NCBI GenBank assembly: GCA_034717495.1
Contig: JAYELL010000038.1
Coordinates: forward strand, 79,760 to 143,759
Direction of reading: 5' to 3'
Origin: Chloroflexota bacterium
Lineage (GTDB): Bacteria; Chloroflexota; Anaerolineae; JAAEKA01
DNA length: 64,000 nt
Part shown: positions 1 through 8,683 of the stretch, in pieces
How the letters are laid out: the number at the start of each line of letters is the position of its first letter
How positions within the stretch are numbered: position 1 is the stretch's first letter
Position numbers and translations under genes: made by a program
The notes under the pieces: generated by a model
The model's input: the letters and a program-made list of their open reading frames with translations, nothing else
The model's database searches: none
What the model was told of the DNA's origin: nothing

Positions 1-198
1 GCGACACGGGGATGGGGCGACACGGCGATGGTTTGGAGCACGAAGGCGCGAAGGCTCACGAAGGGCGCGAAGGACACGGCGACCCTGCGACACGGCGACC
101 TTGCGACGCTGCAACACGGCGACCTTGCGACGCTGCGACACGGCGACCTTGCGACGCTGCGACACGGCGTCCCTGCGACCTTGCGACATGGCGACGCT
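1..198. repeat. Octamer-phased tandem repeat, word GCGACNNN
   Basis: Sixteen in-phase 8-base units run from 71 to 198 (words such as GCGACACG, GCGACCTT, GCGACGCT), and further units lie at 1-32. The triplet of words GCGACACG, GCGACCTT, GCGACGCT recurs as a 24-base higher-order unit about three times from 87 to 158, which looks like recent duplication on top of an older octamer repeat. The short open frames across it are by-products of the repeat. It belongs to the family of 8-base-period intergenic tracts seen in many gaps of the window. Confidence 0.9.
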
Positions 199-226
199 TG
201 AATTCGCATCCTTTTGGCCGTATAAT
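198..226 (+). promoter_or_regulatory. Sigma70-type promoter for the AmmeMemoRadiSam genes
   Basis: TTGAAT (198-203) and a perfect TATAAT (221-226) are separated by 17 bp. The start codon of the radical SAM gene lies about 40 bases downstream of the expected transcription start. The -35 box overlaps the last unit of the octamer repeat. Confidence 0.7.
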
Positions 227-272
227 GGGAGTGGAAGGTGGCCGGCGAGTCATTGGCCTGTGAAACCCGATT

Positions 273-1295
273 ATGCGTAAAGAAGCGACTCTTTACAAGA
301 AACTCAAGAAGAGCTACGTGCAGTGCACAGCCTGCGAGCATTTCTGCGCGATCGAGCCCGGTGGCATGGGCAAGTGTGGAATCCGGCGGAACTACGATGG
401 TGCCCTCTACCTTATGGTCTATGGTCAGGCCGCGGCACTGCACGTCGATCCCATCGAAAAGAAGCCGCTCTATCACTTTTTGCCCACCCGGTCGATTCTG
501 TCCCTTGGAACGGTTGGCTGCAACTTCCAGTGCCAGTTTTGCCAAAACTGGTCGATCAGCCAGGCCGGCGACAAGGTAGAGCCCGGTTACGCTGGAGGAG
601 AACAGGCCATGCCGGAGGACCTGGTGTCCTTCTGCCAGCGGCGCAACATTCCCATGCTGGCCTACACCTACAACGAACCTGCCGTTTTCTTCGAGTACGC
701 CTGCGACACTGCCAGACTCGCGCATCAAAATGGCATTCGCAACGTCTTCGTGAGTAGTGGTTTCGAGTCGATGGACGCTCTGATGGAGATTGAGCCCTAT
801 CTTGACGCGATAAACATTGACCTGAAGGCTTTCAACGACCGCTTCTATCGGGAAGTCTGTGGAACCCGTCTGGCGCCGGTGAAACGAAACATCGAACACA
901 TTGTCCATCACACGGATATTTGGATCGAGATCACCACGCTCTTGATCCCGGGTCTAAACGACTCCGAGCCTGAGTTGCGAGAGATGGCCGCCTGGCTGGT
1001 ATCGGTCTCGCCTGATCTGCCCTGGCACATTTCGGCCTTTCATCCTGCCTATAAGATGCTCGACCGGCCTCGAACGCCTCATGGAAGCCTGGTCCGGGCC
1101 TGGGAAATCGGCAAGGATGCCGGATTGAACTACGTTTATGTGGGCAATGTGCACGACCGGGACCGTGAAAGCACGCTCTGTCCCCAATGTGGCGAACGGC
1201 TGATCAGTCGAAGCTGGTACAGGGTGACGGCTCACTGGCGAAGGCCGGGTGAGTGCCATGGCTGTGGCGCCAGGATTCCCGGCATTTGGGTTTGA
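273..1295 (+). CDS. amrS: AmmeMemoRadiSam system radical SAM enzyme
   Basis: A 340-residue radical SAM protein of the pyruvate-formate-lyase-activating-enzyme-like AmrS family. The SAM/4Fe-4S motif CNFQCQFC gives Cys83, Cys87 and Cys90. An N-terminal Cys cluster (Cys18, 21, 25, 35) and a C-terminal zinc-ribbon-like segment with two CxxC pairs (CPQC, CHGC) are typical of the family. The next gene encodes the Memo-like partner; the third usual member (AMMECR1 domain) is not in the window. The substrate of the system is not established. ATG 273 fits the family N terminus, although no strong ribosome binding site precedes it. A good promoter lies upstream. Confidence 0.9.
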   Translation: MRKEATLYKKLKKSYVQCTACEHFCAIEPGGMGKCGIRRNYDGALYLMVYGQAAALHVDPIEKKPLYHFLPTRSILSLGTVGCNFQCQFCQNWSISQAGDKVEPGYAGGEQAMPEDLVSFCQRRNIPMLAYTYNEPAVFFEYACDTARLAHQNGIRNVFVSSGFESMDALMEIEPYLDAINIDLKAFNDRFYREVCGTRLAPVKRNIEHIVHHTDIWIEITTLLIPGLNDSEPELREMAAWLVSVSPDLPWHISAFHPAYKMLDRPRTPHGSLVRAWEIGKDAGLNYVYVGNVHDRDRESTLCPQCGERLISRSWYRVTAHWRRPGECHGCGARIPGIWV

Positions 1296-1325
1296 CCATC
1301 GAGGCGAAGCGACGGAGGTGACGTG

Positions 1326-2132
1326 ATGATACCTATAGCGCCCCGCGTCAGGCGTCCGGCAGTAGCAGGCAGCTTCTATCCAGGTGTTGCAGATAATCTA
1401 AGGGCCGAGGTGGAGGCCCAACTGAACGCCGCTATCGAGGCTGACTTGCCGCCGGTGCGTGCCCTGATTGTACCCCATGCCGGGTATCGTTTTTCGGGCC
1501 CTGTTGCTGCCAGTGGCTTTCGCCAGTTGACTTCCCGGGAGTCGGGAGGGTTACCCACCATCTTTCTTCTGGGGCCGGCCCATCACTATCCCGTTCGGGA
1601 TGTGGCTTTGGCTCCATACGATCGATTCGACACGCCCCTGGGCTCCGTGCCGCAGAAGAAACAGGTGGTCGAGGATATGCTGCGAGATCCAAGAATGTAT
1701 CAGCCGATCGCCAGCGCCCACGATCCGGAGCATTGCCTGGAAGTGGAGTTGCCCTTCCTGCAGATGGTGTTGGGCGATTTCGACCTGGTTGCTATGCTGT
1801 GTGGTCGAACAGATATCGATCGGGTCGCCTCCGATCTTGCTGTCCGTGTGGGACCCGACGACCTGGTTATTGTGAGTTCCGATCTGAGCCACTTTTATGC
1901 CTACGACCAGGCGCGCCGGCTGGATAGATTTTTTCTTGAGGCTGTGCTGGCAGGCGATTTCGAGCAAGCGGCTCAGGGCGAAGCGTGTGGTCTGCAGTCG
2001 ATATTGATCCTGATGCGACTGGCGCAGATGAAGAACTGGCGGCCGACCCTGCTTGACTACCGCAATTCAGGCGACACCGGCGGGGATCGCTTTCGGGTTG
2101 TCGGCTATGCCGCGCTGGCTTACACAGACTAA
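1326..2132 (+). CDS. amrB: AmmeMemoRadiSam system protein B (Memo-like)
   Basis: About 268 residues of the MEMO1/AmrB family, related to class III extradiol dioxygenases. The N terminus (RRPAVAGSFYPG), the PHAGYRFSGP motif, GPAHHYP, the central EHCLEVELPFLQ and SSDLSHF are family hallmarks; the His and Asp residues in them form the putative metal site. A GGAGGTG ribosome binding site at 1314-1320 favours ATG 1326 over GTG 1323. It starts about 30 bases after the radical SAM gene and is surely co-transcribed. Its biochemical role is unknown; human MEMO1 is linked to copper/iron and redox handling. Confidence 0.88.
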   Translation: MIPIAPRVRRPAVAGSFYPGVADNLRAEVEAQLNAAIEADLPPVRALIVPHAGYRFSGPVAASGFRQLTSRESGGLPTIFLLGPAHHYPVRDVALAPYDRFDTPLGSVPQKKQVVEDMLRDPRMYQPIASAHDPEHCLEVELPFLQMVLGDFDLVAMLCGRTDIDRVASDLAVRVGPDDLVIVSSDLSHFYAYDQARRLDRFFLEAVLAGDFEQAAQGEACGLQSILILMRLAQMKNWRPTLLDYRNSGDTGGDRFRVVGYAALAYTD

Positions 2133-2197
2133 GATGTCAGCATGTCGATATCCACGCCGCTTCGCTCCGGGACCTTGTGTCATCATGTCACAATACT

Positions 2198-2485
2198 ATG
2201 ATAATAGGAATCGTTACCATCGAACTCTATCTGCCTATGAATGGCAGCTTGAAGGGTAAACGCAGCGTCATCAAACCGTTGACCAATCGCTTGCGGAAAG
2301 ACTTCAACGTGTCCGTCGCCGAGGTTGATGAGCAGGACAGTCTTCGCTCGGCTGTCATCGGCGTCGCGTGTGTTTCATCGGACAAAGCCTATGCCCATGG
2401 CCTGCTCATGCGGGTGGTGAGCAGCGTCGAGCGCTGGCGACTGGACGCCGAATTGGTCGACTACGAAATCGAATTGATAGCCTGA
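2198..2485 (+). CDS. DUF503 / YlxP-like small protein
   Basis: A 95-residue protein of the DUF503 (YlxP-like) family. It has the characteristic start MIIGIVTIELYLP, then SLKGKRSVIKPLTNRLR and FNVSVAEVDEQD. The family is a small alpha/beta fold often encoded near ribosome-maturation genes such as rbfA; its role is poorly defined. ATG 2198 was chosen because the family begins with this hydrophobic strand; the open frame extends seven codons upstream without support. It follows amrB by about 65 bases on the same strand. Confidence 0.85.
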   Translation: MIIGIVTIELYLPMNGSLKGKRSVIKPLTNRLRKDFNVSVAEVDEQDSLRSAVIGVACVSSDKAYAHGLLMRVVSSVERWRLDAELVDYEIELIA

Positions 2486-2540
2486 AGATTTGCAGCAACA
2501 CGCCACAGGGGGACTACTCAGTCGGGCATACCCACGAAAA

Positions 2541-3491
2541 ATGATGAGCAATTCAGGCCAGATTCAGCCGGGCGAATACTCTTTGCCGCCGGGATTTTGC
2601 CGGCGCATCGATAAAACCTTTGGCGAGGAGGGAAGAGAGTGGCTGGAAGGTCTTCCAGCCCTGCTGGATCGGTGTGCGCAGCATTGGTCACTGCAGCTGC
2701 TGGCGCCGTTTGAACCCCTTTCCTACAACTATGTAGCCCCGGCGATTCTTCTCGACGGCAGCCAGGCGGTTCTCAAGGCAGGTGTCCCGAACCCCGAGCT
2801 GTACAGCGAGATGGCGGCGCTGCAACTCTATGATGGCCGCGGCATCGTTGGGCTGCTGGCATACGATGCCGATCTGGGGGCCATGCTTTTGGAACGACTT
2901 CAACCCGGTTCGCCGCTGCGCCTGGTGCAGGATGACGAACAGGCAACGGCGATCGCAGCGCAGGTCATGCAGCGGTTGTGGCGGCCCGTGCCTGCCAATT
3001 ATTCGTTCAAATCGGTTGGGGATTGGGCACAGGGGTTGGGCCGCTTGCGAGAGCAGTTCGGTGGTGGCACTGGCCCGTTACCGGAAGAGCTGGTGGTGTT
3101 GGCCGAAAATCTCTTTGAGGAACTCCTGAGATCGATGGGGAAAAGCGTGTTGCTTCACGGCGATCTTCATCATGACAACATCGTGGCGGCAGAGCGCTCA
3201 CCCTGGCTGGCGCTGGACCCAAAGGGGATCGTGGGTGAAGCAGCCTATGAGACGGGGGCATTGCTGCGCAATCCACTGCCCTGGCTGCTGGAGCAACCCG
3301 ATCCTCAGCGTGTTCTGGCGCGCAGGGTCGATCAGTTGGGCGAGTTGTTGGGTTTCGACCGCCAGCGCCTGGTGCGATGGGGGATCGCTCAGGCGGTGTT
3401 ATCGGCAGTCTGGACCGTCGAGGATCACGGCACCGGTTGGCAGAGTCAGATCGCAATTGCCCGTCATCTGGCTGGCGTGATGGCGATCTAA
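2541..3491 (+). CDS. Aminoglycoside/hydroxyurea-type phosphotransferase
   Basis: About 316 residues with the protein-kinase-like fold of the APH(6)/hydroxyurea kinase family (streptomycin 6-kinase StrB relatives). The catalytic loop HGDLHHDN is at residues 206-213 and the metal-binding DPKG at 226-229; the fold's ATP-site strand LKAGVPNPE is near residue 78. Such proteins phosphorylate aminoglycosides or hydroxyurea, but chromosomal homologues often have unknown small-molecule substrates, so resistance cannot be assumed. ATG 2541 was chosen over the longer TTG frame at 2490; the ribosome binding site is weak. It converges with the following minus-strand gene. Confidence 0.8.
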   Translation: MMSNSGQIQPGEYSLPPGFCRRIDKTFGEEGREWLEGLPALLDRCAQHWSLQLLAPFEPLSYNYVAPAILLDGSQAVLKAGVPNPELYSEMAALQLYDGRGIVGLLAYDADLGAMLLERLQPGSPLRLVQDDEQATAIAAQVMQRLWRPVPANYSFKSVGDWAQGLGRLREQFGGGTGPLPEELVVLAENLFEELLRSMGKSVLLHGDLHHDNIVAAERSPWLALDPKGIVGEAAYETGALLRNPLPWLLEQPDPQRVLARRVDQLGELLGFDRQRLVRWGIAQAVLSAVWTVEDHGTGWQSQIAIARHLAGVMAI

Positions 3492-3540
3492 AAACGCTGG
3501 GAAGGTCGCGTCCGTCGCGCAATGGTGCGTTCGATATTTC

Positions 3541-4803
3541 CTAGATATGTCGCTTTAGCCTGGCTATTCGCTGGAAGGAGCGATCGATGCGCTCGGGGCT
3601 GATGCGGCCCGCATCCACGGCGGCGCGCACGGCCTCGATGGCCTGCGTGGCGGCGTCAGGTTCGAACAGCGAGTTGTTAGCGATGGCGATAATATCCACC
3701 CCTGCCTCGATGCTCTGAAGTATGGCTTCTTCGAAGCCGAAATGCTTTCGGATGGCGCCCATCTGCATGTCGTCGGAAATGACCACACCGTCGTAGAAGA
3801 GACGGTCCCTGAGCAGGCCGGTGATGGTCGGTCGGGAGAGAGTGGCCGGGAATTCAGGATCGATGTGGCTGTTGAAGACATGGGCGGTCATCACCGAATC
3901 GGTCAGTCCTTCGGCAATCAGGTTGGCATAGGGGACCAACTCGTCCATGGACCAGGTGTCGGTGATGTCAACCATGCCCGCGTGGGAATCCCTGGTGGAG
4001 CTGCCGTGGCCCGGGAAATGTTTCAAGCAGCAGCGGACCCGTTGTTTGTGATGGGCCTGTACGAAGGCGCGGGCATGCCGGGTGACTGTCTCCGGGTCGG
4101 CGGAAAAACTGCGCCCGTACCTGGCGATGACCGGGTTGTCCGGATTGATGTTCAGATCGACCACCGGCGCCAGGTTGAGATTGATGCCGACCTGGGCCAG
4201 GGTTTTGGCCATCCGGGCCGCCTCCATCCAGGTCGCGTTGGAATCGTTGCTTTCTCCCAGGCTTTGGTGGGATTCTGTGGCCGGGAAGCCGTAACGGGGT
4301 TTTAACCGGGCTACCACGCCACCTTCCTGGTCCGCGGCTACCAGCAGGGGGATTTCGGCAGCCTGCTGAAGGGAGTCGACCAGCGTTTTCAGCTGTTCGG
4401 GTGACTGCACGTTGCGGCGATAGGACCGGCTGGGTCCGTCGTAATCGAAAAGTACCACACCGCCCAGATGATTCCCGCGGATATCGCCTATGATCGGGCT
4501 GGTGTCGTCGACGGTCAGTCCCTGGAAACCGAGCAACAACATCTGACCGATTTTGACCCGCAGACTGACCTCCGGGGTTGCCAGGGGCACTGTCAGCGCT
4601 TCGGCCTGATTTTTTGACAATGGGGTATTGGTCGCTTGAGTTACGGGCGCGACGGCTGTTTCAGCCGGACGAAGTGACTGGTCGATGTGGGAAAGCGTAT
4701 CGACTGCGCAGCCGGCCAGCAGGGCCGCGCCCAATCCATGCGCTGCCACATACAAAAACGCCCGGCGGGATAGTTCTGGAGGCATTTCTCGGTTTGATTT
4801 CAC
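3541..4803 (-). CDS. GH3 beta-N-acetylhexosaminidase lipoprotein (NagZ-like)
   Basis: A 420-residue glycoside hydrolase family 3 protein. The N terminus has a twin-arginine-like pair (Arg13-Arg14) followed by a hydrophobic stretch and lipobox LLAGC (Cys32), so it is probably exported and lipid-anchored. The family signature KHFPGHG starts at Lys261, with RDSHAG just after (His274 as the usual general acid/base) and the nucleophile Asp in SDDMQMG around 343-349. The substrate is likely GlcNAc-containing glycan such as peptidoglycan fragments; unlike cytoplasmic NagZ this copy is secreted. A promoter ends only a few bases before the ATG, so the mRNA may be nearly leaderless. Confidence 0.9.
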   Translation of the reverse strand: MKSNREMPPELSRRAFLYVAAHGLGAALLAGCAVDTLSHIDQSLRPAETAVAPVTQATNTPLSKNQAEALTVPLATPEVSLRVKIGQMLLLGFQGLTVDDTSPIIGDIRGNHLGGVVLFDYDGPSRSYRRNVQSPEQLKTLVDSLQQAAEIPLLVAADQEGGVVARLKPRYGFPATESHQSLGESNDSNATWMEAARMAKTLAQVGINLNLAPVVDLNINPDNPVIARYGRSFSADPETVTRHARAFVQAHHKQRVRCCLKHFPGHGSSTRDSHAGMVDITDTWSMDELVPYANLIAEGLTDSVMTAHVFNSHIDPEFPATLSRPTITGLLRDRLFYDGVVISDDMQMGAIRKHFGFEEAILQSIEAGVDIIAIANNSLFEPDAATQAIEAVRAAVDAGRISPERIDRSFQRIARLKRHI

Positions 4804-4811
4804 ACTGCCAC

Positions 4812-4840
4812 AGGATAGCGCATTTTGTCACTGTTGGCAA
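4812..4840 (-). promoter_or_regulatory. Promoter for the GH3 gene
   Basis: On the minus strand TTGCCA (4835-4840) and TATCCT (4812-4817) are separated by 17 bp. The expected transcription start falls within a few bases of the ATG at 4803, implying a very short or absent leader. Confidence 0.5.
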
Positions 4841-4919
4841 AACCGCAAGCTCGGGACGCGCCTTCAGCATGACATAACCGAAATTTCTTGGGAGAATTGC
4901 TGCACCAACCTGGGAAGGA

Positions 4920-4948
4920 TTGACCCCCTGTGCATCCGGTGGTATAGT
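4920..4948 (+). promoter_or_regulatory. Promoter for the DDAH-family gene
   Basis: TTGACC (4920-4925) and TATAGT (4943-4948) are separated by 17 bp, about 30-40 bases ahead of the start codon. Confidence 0.65.
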
Positions 4949-4986
4949 AGCACACGTCGCGTGCGAAACCAATGCCAGGAAGCCAA

Positions 4987-5802
4987 ATGCCAGCAGAGCA
5001 ATCGATCGTTATGAACGGACCGACCCATGCCTTTGTTCGCCCACCGGGCGACTCCTACGAAAAGGCTCTGGGACAAGCGCCGGACGCAGAACCTATCGAT
5101 ATCAACCGGGCTCGTGCCCAACACAGTCTCTATCTCGATGCGCTGCGCGCCAGCGCCATTGAGGTTACGGTGCTGGCGGAGGCCGAGCAGTGGCCCGATT
5201 CCTGTTTCGTGCAGGATGTGGCGCTGCTGCTGCCGGCGTTGAGTATCTTGAGTCGACCTGCAGAACCCTCCCGCCAGGGTGAGGTCGATCTGATCCGTCC
5301 CTATCTTCCCGTGAGAAACCCGGTAGTTGAGATTTCTGCTCCCGGCACGCTTGAATGGGGCGACGTTTTGATCCTCGACCAGAACCTGGTCGTCGGCCTG
5401 TCGGCACGCACCAACCAGGCGGGCAGCGAGCAACTACGCCAATTCGTGGTGCCCCTGGGGCTGACGGTAGAAACATTGACAGTACCCGAGGGTCTGCACC
5501 TGCTCAGTGGTATCAACTCTCTCGGGCGGGCACCCGGTCAGGACGATGGTCCGTTTGTTGTGGTGGCCTGGCCTCTCTACGCCGATCTTGCGCAGATTCG
5601 GGGAGCTGATATTATCGTGACGCCGGATGATGAATCCGGGGCAGCCAACTGCCTGGCTCTGGGCGATACAGTCATCGTGCCGGCAGGCTTTCCCAGGACA
5701 GCGACAGCGATCTGGCGTCGGGGCTTTCGTGTACTGACCGTGCCGATAGGGGAGTTCGCTAAGTCGGATGGTGGAGTGACCTGCTTGAGTTTGCTGTCAT
5801 AA
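4987..5802 (+). CDS. Dimethylarginine dimethylaminohydrolase (DDAH) family protein
   Basis: About 271 residues of the amidinotransferase/DDAH fold. It shows the early FVRPPG loop, the DSCFVQDVALLLP segment with the substrate-binding Asp, the EWGDVLIL strand and the near-C-terminal catalytic Cys in GGVTCLSL. The catalytic His would lie in EGLHLLSG. Family members hydrolyse N-omega-methylated arginines to citrulline and methylamines, or act on related guanidines. AGGA before ATG 4987 favours this start over ATG 4972. A good promoter precedes it and it appears monocistronic. Confidence 0.85.
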   Translation: MPAEQSIVMNGPTHAFVRPPGDSYEKALGQAPDAEPIDINRARAQHSLYLDALRASAIEVTVLAEAEQWPDSCFVQDVALLLPALSILSRPAEPSRQGEVDLIRPYLPVRNPVVEISAPGTLEWGDVLILDQNLVVGLSARTNQAGSEQLRQFVVPLGLTVETLTVPEGLHLLSGINSLGRAPGQDDGPFVVVAWPLYADLAQIRGADIIVTPDDESGAANCLALGDTVIVPAGFPRTATAIWRRGFRVLTVPIGEFAKSDGGVTCLSLLS

Positions 5803-5835
5803 TTATCGATTCGCTCCCGTACGGGTGGTGAAAAT

Positions 5836-5864
5836 TTGCACGGCACTCTGATGTAATGTAGAAT
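5836..5864 (+). promoter_or_regulatory. Promoter for the nuoB-CD-I operon
   Basis: TTGCAC (5836-5841) and TAGAAT (5859-5864) are separated by 17 bp. The expected start leaves a leader of about 35-40 bases with an AAGGA ribosome binding site (5896-5900). Confidence 0.65.
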
Positions 5865-5907
5865 TTAACGACCTTTTTCGGTCTCGCCTCAGTGAAAGGA
5901 CGTCGCG

Positions 5908-6852
5908 ATGGCAGATACGCCTCAGGGCATGGCTGAAGTGCCGGACGAACTCGATAAGAATATTCTGCTGACTACGGTTGATTTCGTTTACAACTTAAGC
6001 CGTAGCTATTCCCTTTGGCCTATGACCTTTGGTCTGGCCTGCTGCGCCATTGAGTTTATCGTCGCGGGCACAGCACGCTACGATATGTCTCGCTTCGGCA
6101 TGGAAGTGGCTCGCCCATCACCTCGCCAGGCCGACCTGCTCATTATCTCCGGAACGGTCACCAAAAAAATGGTTGTGCCCATTGTGCGCCTCTACAACCA
6201 GATGGCTGAACCTCGCTACGTGCTCGCTATGGGCGCATGTGCCACTGGCGGCGGCCCCTTCAAGGAGGGCTACAACGTCGTGTCCGGTATCGACAAGTAT
6301 TTGCCGGTCAGCGTGTATGTGCCCGGCTGTCCGCCCACGCCAGAGGCCCTCATCCACGGTTTCATCTCTCTGCATAACAGATTCAAGACAGAGTCGGTGC
6401 GCACGGTTCCCTGGTATCAAAAGGAATACACCGGTGAAACGCCGATCCCGGTTCTGGGCCCCGATATTATCAATACCCAGCCGCAGGCAGTCCGGCGTGT
6501 CCGCGATGTCAATATGAGACGGTTGATGGAAGCGCGGGCATCTGTTCAGCCGACGATTAGCGGCATCGCCGCCAGCGGAGATGGCGAACAGGTGCTGATC
6601 ACTAACCAGGGCCTGGCACAAGACCTCACCGGCTGGAAGCTGGTCAGCGATCAAAAGGAACGGACATACGAGTTCCCGACGGGTTTCGTGCTGATGTCCG
6701 ATTCAGAAGTCAACGTTTACAGTGGCCCGGAAGCGAAGACGATGACGCCCAACGACTTGGTGTGGACCAAAAAGAACGTCTGGACCGGCGATAGCGGCAG
6801 TGCATCGCTTCTCGACGCCGAGGGCAACACCGTATCCACCTTCAGTTTTTAA
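5908..6852 (+). CDS. nuoB: NADH-quinone oxidoreductase subunit B with C-terminal lamin-tail domain
   Basis: Residues 1 to about 170 form a normal NuoB, the subunit carrying the terminal N2 4Fe-4S cluster of complex I: the adjacent Cys45-Cys46 pair in GLACCAIEF, Cys111 in GACATGGG and Cys141 in [11 protein letters not shown]. NuoB is usually 160-220 residues; this one has 314. Residues ~216-314 look like a lamin-tail domain (LTD), an Ig-like beta sandwich: [25 protein letters not shown], then [15 protein letters not shown]. The LTD is normally found in secreted nucleases and surface proteins. The start is supported by AAGGA with 7-base spacing. nuoCD follows 11 bases downstream; no nuoA precedes it. 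Confidence 0.93.
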   Translation: MADTPQGMAEVPDELDKNILLTTVDFVYNLSRSYSLWPMTFGLACCAIEFIVAGTARYDMSRFGMEVARPSPRQADLLIISGTVTKKMVVPIVRLYNQMAEPRYVLAMGACATGGGPFKEGYNVVSGIDKYLPVSVYVPGCPPTPEALIHGFISLHNRFKTESVRTVPWYQKEYTGETPIPVLGPDIINTQPQAVRRVRDVNMRRLMEARASVQPTISGIAASGDGEQVLITNQGLAQDLTGWKLVSDQKERTYEFPTGFVLMSDSEVNVYSGPEAKTMTPNDLVWTKKNVWTGDSGSASLLDAEGNTVSTFSF

Positions 6853-6863
6853 ACGAGGGAACC

Positions 6864-8639
6864 ATGACAGAAGGAACAGAAGGAACAGTGGAAGCAACTC
6901 TTCCTTACGACGACGTGGTACCCGGCGCGGTATTGGCCGAGGAAGAAGGACTGGATGGCATGTCCCTGGTCGTCGACCCCGACAAGATCATCGAACTCGT
7001 GACCCATTTGCGGGACGAGGAAGGTTATGATCTTCTCTCAAACCTGACGGGGGTCGACTATCTTGGCTACAAGGATCGCACCAGCGCCGACCGGTTCGAG
7101 GTAGTGTATCATCTCTACTCGACGAAAAAGGGTGGCGGTCCAAAGGTCCTCAAGGTCCGACTTCCGGAGGATGATCCGACGACCCACTCGCTGATCCAGG
7201 AGTACCCGGGCGCCAATCTTCAGGAGCTGGAGGCTTACGACCTCTACGGCATCAAGTTTGCCGGACACCCGAATTTGCGTCGCATATTGCTCTGGGAAGG
7301 CTTCGATGGCCACCCCATGCGCAAGGACTGGCAGGAGCCCTATTTCGAGGCGGAGACCAAACCTTTCAAGAGCCGCCATCCTGCAGGCAATCATAGCTGG
7401 GCCGAGGATCGTAACCCCTGGGGCGCCAACGTGCAATATTGGGAGGGTTTCGACCCCGAGACCTTTGAGGAGCCGGTGGCGATAATGCCATTGGAACGCC
7501 ATGCTGGAAACGGTGTGTCGGGCGCTCTCAAGACCGACCGCCTGGTCGTCAACATGGGCCCGCAGCATCCCAGCACCCATGGCGTGTTTCGTATGATCGT
7601 GGAACTGGAAGGGGAAACCATTACGGCTTTGGAGCCAGAGATGGGCTACCTTCATCGCAACCACGAAAAGATCGGTGAGCGCAACACCTATTTGATGAAC
7701 ATGCCCTATACCGATCGGCTTGATTATATCACTTCTATGTCCAACAATCTGGCCTACGCGGTCGCTGTCGAAAAGTTGCTGGATGAGAGATTTACCCCGC
7801 CGGAACGGGCCGAGTACCTGCGGGTGATCATGGCTGAATTGACCCGCCTCGTCAATCACCTTTTTGCCATCGGTACCTTGCTCAATGACCTGGGCGCGTT
7901 CTTCACCCCTTTGCTCTACACGGTGCGAGAACGGGAACATTTGCTGGATATGTTTGAGTGGGTGTCTGGCAGCCGCATGATGTGCAATTACATGCGTTTT
8001 GGCGGCGTTGCCAGCGATGTGCCGGATGGATGGCTCGAGCAGTGCCGGGAACTCGTTACCAACCGCCTGCCGGCCAAGATCGATGAGTTCGATCGGCTGC
8101 TGACCGACAATGAGATCCTCCAGGTTCGTTGTGTCGGCACCGGCTATCTGTCACCGGAGGATGCGGTGGCACTGAGCTGCACGGGCCCCCAACTGCGTGG
8201 CTGTGGTGTACCCTACGACGTTCGAAAGGCCGAACCCTATTCTATCTACGACCGTTTCGACTTCGATGTGGTTTCCTACAGCGGTGGCGATGTCTACTCC
8301 CGCTATCTGGTGCGCCTTGGGGAGATGCGCCAGAGTCTGCGCATTCTCGAGCAGGCGCTGGATCAGATACCGGAAGGGCCAGTCTTGCCCCCCAAGGGTG
8401 GTGGATACATTATTCGTCCTCCGGCAGGCGATGTCTACGGGCGAATCGAGTCGCCCAAAGGGGAATTGGGCTTTTATCTCGTGTCCAACGGCAAGGGCAA
8501 CCCGTGGCGTTATCGGGTCCGGCCGCCATCCTACATCAATTTGAATGCACTGGCACCTATGTGCATTGGTAGCAAGATTGCCGACTCGGTTATTATCCTG
8601 GGTGGCATCGACATCGTGCTGGGCGAGGTAGACCGCTAG
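6864..8639 (+). CDS. nuoCD: NADH-quinone oxidoreductase fused subunits C and D
   Basis: A 591-residue fusion. Residues ~1-180 are NuoC (30-kDa subunit; signature [18 protein letters not shown]). Residues ~225-591 are NuoD (49-kDa subunit), beginning with the quinone-site motif [12 protein letters not shown] and including [13 protein letters not shown]. The two subunits form part of the quinone-reducing module of complex I next to NuoB and NuoI. The NuoC part is preceded by a short acidic leader. GAGGGA provides the ribosome binding site. C-D fusions are common in several phyla. Confidence 0.94.
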   Translation: MTEGTEGTVEATLPYDDVVPGAVLAEEEGLDGMSLVVDPDKIIELVTHLRDEEGYDLLSNLTGVDYLGYKDRTSADRFEVVYHLYSTKKGGGPKVLKVRLPEDDPTTHSLIQEYPGANLQELEAYDLYGIKFAGHPNLRRILLWEGFDGHPMRKDWQEPYFEAETKPFKSRHPAGNHSWAEDRNPWGANVQYWEGFDPETFEEPVAIMPLERHAGNGVSGALKTDRLVVNMGPQHPSTHGVFRMIVELEGETITALEPEMGYLHRNHEKIGERNTYLMNMPYTDRLDYITSMSNNLAYAVAVEKLLDERFTPPERAEYLRVIMAELTRLVNHLFAIGTLLNDLGAFFTPLLYTVREREHLLDMFEWVSGSRMMCNYMRFGGVASDVPDGWLEQCRELVTNRLPAKIDEFDRLLTDNEILQVRCVGTGYLSPEDAVALSCTGPQLRGCGVPYDVRKAEPYSIYDRFDFDVVSYSGGDVYSRYLVRLGEMRQSLRILEQALDQIPEGPVLPPKGGGYIIRPPAGDVYGRIESPKGELGFYLVSNGKGNPWRYRVRPPSYINLNALAPMCIGSKIADSVIILGGIDIVLGEVDR

Positions 8640-8683
8640 ATCATTCTGCGAGGTCAATCCGGTCGGGGATTCACGGAGGACTC

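Noticed and set aside
1-198. Short repeats at the window start as a CRISPR array
   Set aside because: The period is 8 and 24 bases with no unique spacers of constant length; no cas genes are present.
2541-3491. Calling the APH-like gene an antibiotic-resistance determinant
   Set aside because: Only the kinase fold is visible; chromosomal context without mobile elements gives no support for resistance.
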